Made by a program: the position numbers and the translations under genes
Part shown: positions 61,717 through 64,000 of the stretch, piece after piece
Layout of the letters: each line of letters opens with the position of its first letter
Numbering within the stretch: position 1 is the first letter of the stretch
Assembly (NCBI RefSeq): GCF_026242045.1
Contig: NZ_JAPJDO010000016.1
Span: 60,674 to 124,673 of the forward strand
Direction: 5' to 3'
Origin: Mycobacterium pinniadriaticum
Lineage (GTDB): Bacteria; Actinomycetota; Actinomycetes; Mycobacteriales; Mycobacteriaceae
Length of the DNA stretch: 64,000 nt
The notes under the pieces: generated by a model
The model's input: the letters and a program-made list of their open reading frames with translations, nothing else
What the model was told of the DNA's origin: nothing
Databases searched by the model: none

Positions 61717-62686
61717 CCGGGGTCGCCTCGGTTTTCTCGTCGGGCTGGGCGGCTCGTCCGCCGTTGTCGCCCAACGACTTTGCCTTGTGGCGTAACCATG
61801 TCCCGACCCGGTGGGCGTGCGGGGCCGGGGCAGGCCACTCCTCTTCGATGGCGGCGTTGAGTTCGGCCCCGATCATGATCGCGAAGCCGAGGAAGAACGC
61901 GAACAGCAGAAACGCGATCGGCGTCGCCAGTGCGCCGTAGGTATAACCGGTGCTGGTGATCCAGGTCAGGTAGAACCTCAGGCCCATGGTGGCCACGATG
62001 AACACCGTCGTGGCCAGGATCGCGCCCCACACCAGACGATGTGTGGGCAGTGGTTTGGGCAACGAAACCCGGTAAAGAATGGTCACCGCCAGCACCAGGG
62101 CGAGGATCAGCGCCGGGAAGTAGCCGTACCGCAGCACGTTGTCCCAGCTGTCGGGCAGGTACGAGGCGATCTTGCGGGGTCCGAGCGCCATGACCGGTGC
62201 CGCGGCGATGACGAACACCAACATCACCACGTACAGGCCGAGGGCGAAGAACCGTTGCCGAACGGGATGCCGTAGCGGGGTCTGGTCGTGGGCTTCCACG
62301 ACCGAGTCGACGAATGCCGAGATGGCCGACGAGCCGGCCCACAAGCTGATCACGAACCCGAGTGAGACCACCTCCCCGCGCGCCCCCTGGATGATGTCGC
62401 GGACAGTCGGCTGGATGATCTCGTTGACCACGTTCTTGGAGAAGAAACTGTTGGCGAAGTTGATCAGCTGGTTCTCGATGGTCGGCAGCGTGTCCGGACC
62501 GAACAGCGGCGCGACGTAGGCCAGGCTGCCCAGCATGCCCAGTAGCAGGGGCGGCAGCGACAACACCGACCAGAACCCGGCTTGAGCCGACTCGGAGAAA
62601 ATCGAGTCGTCCCAACTCTTGGATAATGTCCTGCGAGTAATCCGCCACACATGATGGCGAGACGGCTTGGCGGGTTGGTCAGTCAT
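61703..62686 (-). CDS. YihY/BrkB-family inner membrane protein
   Basis: A 327-residue integral membrane protein with about six helices, Rv2707-like. Family marks are FSESAQAGFWSVLSLPPLLLG near residue 29, GEVVSLGFVISLWAGSSAISAF near 131 and FLGFAIMIGAELNAAIEEEWP near 280. The C-terminal 45 residues are charged and cytoplasmic. It was once called ribonuclease BN by error; the real role is unknown, perhaps transport or membrane integrity. It is followed on the minus strand by DUF3039 in convergent overlap. Confidence 0.88.
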   Translation of the reverse strand: MTDQPAKPSRHHVWRITRRTLSKSWDDSIFSESAQAGFWSVLSLPPLLLGMLGSLAYVAPLFGPDTLPTIENQLINFANSFFSKNVVNEIIQPTVRDIIQGARGEVVSLGFVISLWAGSSAISAFVDSVVEAHDQTPLRHPVRQRFFALGLYVVMLVFVIAAAPVMALGPRKIASYLPDSWDNVLRYGYFPALILALVLAVTILYRVSLPKPLPTHRLVWGAILATTVFIVATMGLRFYLTWITSTGYTYGALATPIAFLLFAFFLGFAIMIGAELNAAIEEEWPAPAPHAHRVGTWLRHKAKSLGDNGGRAAQPDEKTEATPVSPS

Positions 62687-62746
62687 GACCAGACCAGCAT
62701 TCCTGACGACGGCAGTCCTGCCCAGCGACGCGGCCGTGAGTTGCGG

Positions 62747-62938
62747 TTATGCCTCCGACGGAGAGACTTGGATCACCGCGGCCAACTCCACGAGCTTCGC
62801 CTGGTGCTCGTTGGCGTGGTGCTGGCAGAACAGGAGTTCGGCGCCGGACGGAAGCTTGGCGCGCACCCGGGCAGCGGCCCCGCAGCGGTCGCAGCGATCA
62901 GCCCTGGTCAATTCGGGACTGGTCAGGGTTGCGTTCAT
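62747..62938 (-). CDS. DUF7455-type small zinc-binding protein
   Basis: A 63-residue protein. It has CDRCGAAARVRAKLPSGAELLFCQHH, making C-x2-C and C-x2-H metal sites like a small zinc ribbon, and a C-terminal helix. This matches short actinobacterial proteins annotated DUF7455 that occur near sigA and sigB. ATG 62938 follows a GGAGGAGC site; the longer ORF upstream is rejected. Function is unknown. It may be the first gene of an operon with YihY (60-bp gap). Confidence 0.8.
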   Translation of the reverse strand: MNATLTSPELTRADRCDRCGAAARVRAKLPSGAELLFCQHHANEHQAKLVELAAVIQVSPSEA

Positions 62939-63097
62939 GGGCTCCTCCGTAAGGTGTCCAGCGCTTCGGTGACTCGGCGCCACCGTCACGTATCTCCACT
63001 GTCTCAGACGTTCGTTGTTTCGGCCTTGTTCCCCGGGGGTTTAACGCTGTGTCGTGTCTCACGCCCTGTCCTGTTGCAGGTGGTGCAGTGTGGTCGT

Positions 63098-63463
63098 ATG
63101 TACCCGAATCCGGAATTCCTACTCCACCTGTGTGGACAGCGGGACTGGGAAGCCGCCAAGGCCGTCGGCGAACTTTGCCCCGAATCGCTGACCGAAGTCG
63201 GATTCGTGCACCTGTCGGCGCCCGAGCAGGTGCACCTGCCGGCCAACCGGCTCTTCGCCGGCCGGACCGATCTGGTTCTGCTCCACGTCGACCCACAACG
63301 GCTGGACTCGCCGGTGCGGTGGGAACATGGAATGCCAACGGATCCCGAGTCGATGAGGTTCCCGCATCTGTACGGCCGGCTGCCCACGGCCGACGTGATC
63401 ACCGTCACCCCGTATCTGCCGGGGGACGACGGCCGGTTTCAGCCGTTCGCGCAGTCCAGGTAG
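63098..63463 (+). CDS. DUF952 family protein
   Basis: A 121-residue protein of the DUF952 family. Motifs include LLHLCGQRDWEAAKAVGE, GFVHLSAPEQV with the conserved His, and RFPHLYGRLPTADVI near the end. The fold is like ADP-ribosyltransferase-type RNA 2'-phosphotransferase domains, and activity is unknown. ATG 63098 is used; a much longer ORF upstream is non-coding in look. It overlaps the convergent RidA gene by 25 bp. Confidence 0.85.
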   Translation: MYPNPEFLLHLCGQRDWEAAKAVGELCPESLTEVGFVHLSAPEQVHLPANRLFAGRTDLVLLHVDPQRLDSPVRWEHGMPTDPESMRFPHLYGRLPTADVITVTPYLPGDDGRFQPFAQSR

Positions 63464-63816
63464 GCGTCGGCCTCGATCTCCACCAGCAGTCCCGGCTCGA
63501 TGAGCGCTCCGACTTCGACCATGGTTGCTGCCGGTCGAACGGTGCCGAAGAATTCCGTGTGTACGTCACCGACCTCCCGCCATCGCGAGATGTCGGTGAC
63601 GTAGATCCGGGTCCGGACCACGTCAGATAGCCCAGCCCCGGCGTCGGCCAGCGCATTCTGGATGCGCTGCAACGCATTTCGCGTCTGTGCGGCGATGTCG
63701 TCGCCTGCGCCGGTGGTCCCTGATACAGCGACGTGCGGCCCGACGCGCACCGCGCGCGAGTAGCCGACCAGCGGCTCGAAGTCCGAATCGGAGGAAATGT
63801 TGACCCGGGTGGACAT
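63439..63816 (-). CDS. RidA-family protein
   Basis: A 125-residue single-domain protein of the RidA/YjgF family, Rv2704-like. It has GYSRAVRVGPHVAVSGTTG, NALQRIQNALADAGAGLSDVVRTRIYVTD and EVGALIEPGLLVEIEADAY. The conserved Arg (VVRTRIYV) and Glu are those that bind the imine substrate in true RidA proteins, which clear 2-aminoacrylate and similar products. Start ATG 63816. Its start is close to the sigA-side intergenic region. Confidence 0.88.
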   Translation of the reverse strand: MSTRVNISSDSDFEPLVGYSRAVRVGPHVAVSGTTGAGDDIAAQTRNALQRIQNALADAGAGLSDVVRTRIYVTDISRWREVGDVHTEFFGTVRPAATMVEVGALIEPGLLVEIEADAYLDCANG

Positions 63817-64000
63817 GACGTGAGAGTAGAGGGTGACGTGCGTCCGGTGCACCCGAGTATCCGCGCGGGGGTCCCTTCCGCCGCCTCGCACTAGACGGCG
63901 CCTCTCTGTGTCAAGAGTCCGGTATCGGGGTCGGTTGTAGGGTGGCTGCTGGTAGGCCCGGGAAGTGACTTGTCCGAAGCGTCAGTGTGCGGGGTTTGAG
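63817..64000. other. Intergenic region at window end, no gene seen
   Basis: About 184 bp without a supported gene. From the order of the neighbours sigA should begin beyond the window, so this probably holds its promoter region. A weak TGTCAA...TAGGGT pair near 63908-63942 might be a promoter, but I cannot support it. Confidence 0.4.

Noticed and set aside
63908..63942. sigA promoter
   Set aside because: The TGTCAA and TAGGGT pieces are weak and the sigA start is outside the window, so it is mentioned only as a possibility.

Overview
The window is a GC-rich chromosomal segment from a Mycobacterium-type actinomycete (Mycobacteriaceae). The main reason is gene content and order. Going through the window one meets thyA-dfrA, thyX-dapA-rnj, ftsK, argA, pgsA3, clgR-pspA-pspM, recA-recX, miaB, miaA-dapF-hflX, fadE20, lexA/chiZ, nrdR, sthA, ideR, sigB and the small genes that normally lie just before sigA. 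From memory this is the backbone of M. tuberculosis Rv2765 to Rv2704, on the opposite strand. Several loci that I do not place in that backbone (gluABCD, a dmm amine-monooxygenase operon, a monooxygenase/TetR/deaminase operon, a membrane-protein/bisC block) point to a non-tuberculous species. No comparison could be run, so the species is not named. Genes are packed tightly and no gap exceeds 300 bp.

Region by region. 1-7.4 kb: flavodoxin-like and membrane proteins, a dienelactone hydrolase, thyA-dfrA-YcaQ-like glycosylase, then a four-gene minus-strand operon (FAD monooxygenase, TetR, deaminase, small Cys-rich protein) with a palindromic operator. 7.4-10.8 kb: thyX, dapA and RNase J. 10.9-14.5 kb: a five-gene minus-strand operon joining a mycofactocin-type SDR to the three subunits of a heme-dependent dimethylamine monooxygenase. 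14.7-18.7 kb: ftsK, a DUF559 nuclease-like gene bracketed by two related palindromes, and argA. 18.7-24.6 kb: pgsA3, a CinA-like gene, the SigE-type clgR-pspA-pspM envelope-stress operon, ephG, a glycosyltransferase, DUF3046 and a hydrolase. 24.6-27.6 kb: recA with an in-frame 437-residue intein, then recX. 27.6-32.3 kb: a lipoprotein, an LLM oxidoreductase and the gluABCD glutamate uptake operon. 32.4-41.2 kb: tRNA-modification genes miaB and miaA, dapF, hflX and membrane proteins. 41.2-47.0 kb: an accessory block with two novel membrane proteins, a secreted PE-PPE-domain hydrolase and a bisC pair. 47.1-55.4 kb: fadE20, an LGFP-repeat membrane protein, divergent lexA/chiZ with DNA-damage promoters, nrdR, and the PhzF, hydrolase and PAC2 genes. 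55.6-64.0 kb: a serine-protease lipoprotein, sthA, DUF4192, ideR, sigB and small conserved genes leading toward sigA.

Three functions recur. One is nucleotide and DNA metabolism with DNA-damage control: thyA, thyX, dfrA, nrdR, recA, recX, lexA and chiZ, where recA and chiZ each carry both LexA-type boxes and a RecA-NDp (PafBC-type) promoter. The second is envelope and stress control: clgR-psp and sigB each have a GGAAC...CGTT ECF promoter. The third is lysine/peptidoglycan precursor synthesis (dapA, dapF) and tRNA modification (miaA, miaB). The most unusual items are the SDR-dmm operon, the intein in recA, the palindrome-bracketed DUF559 gene and the uncharacterised monooxygenase-deaminase-Cys-protein operon.
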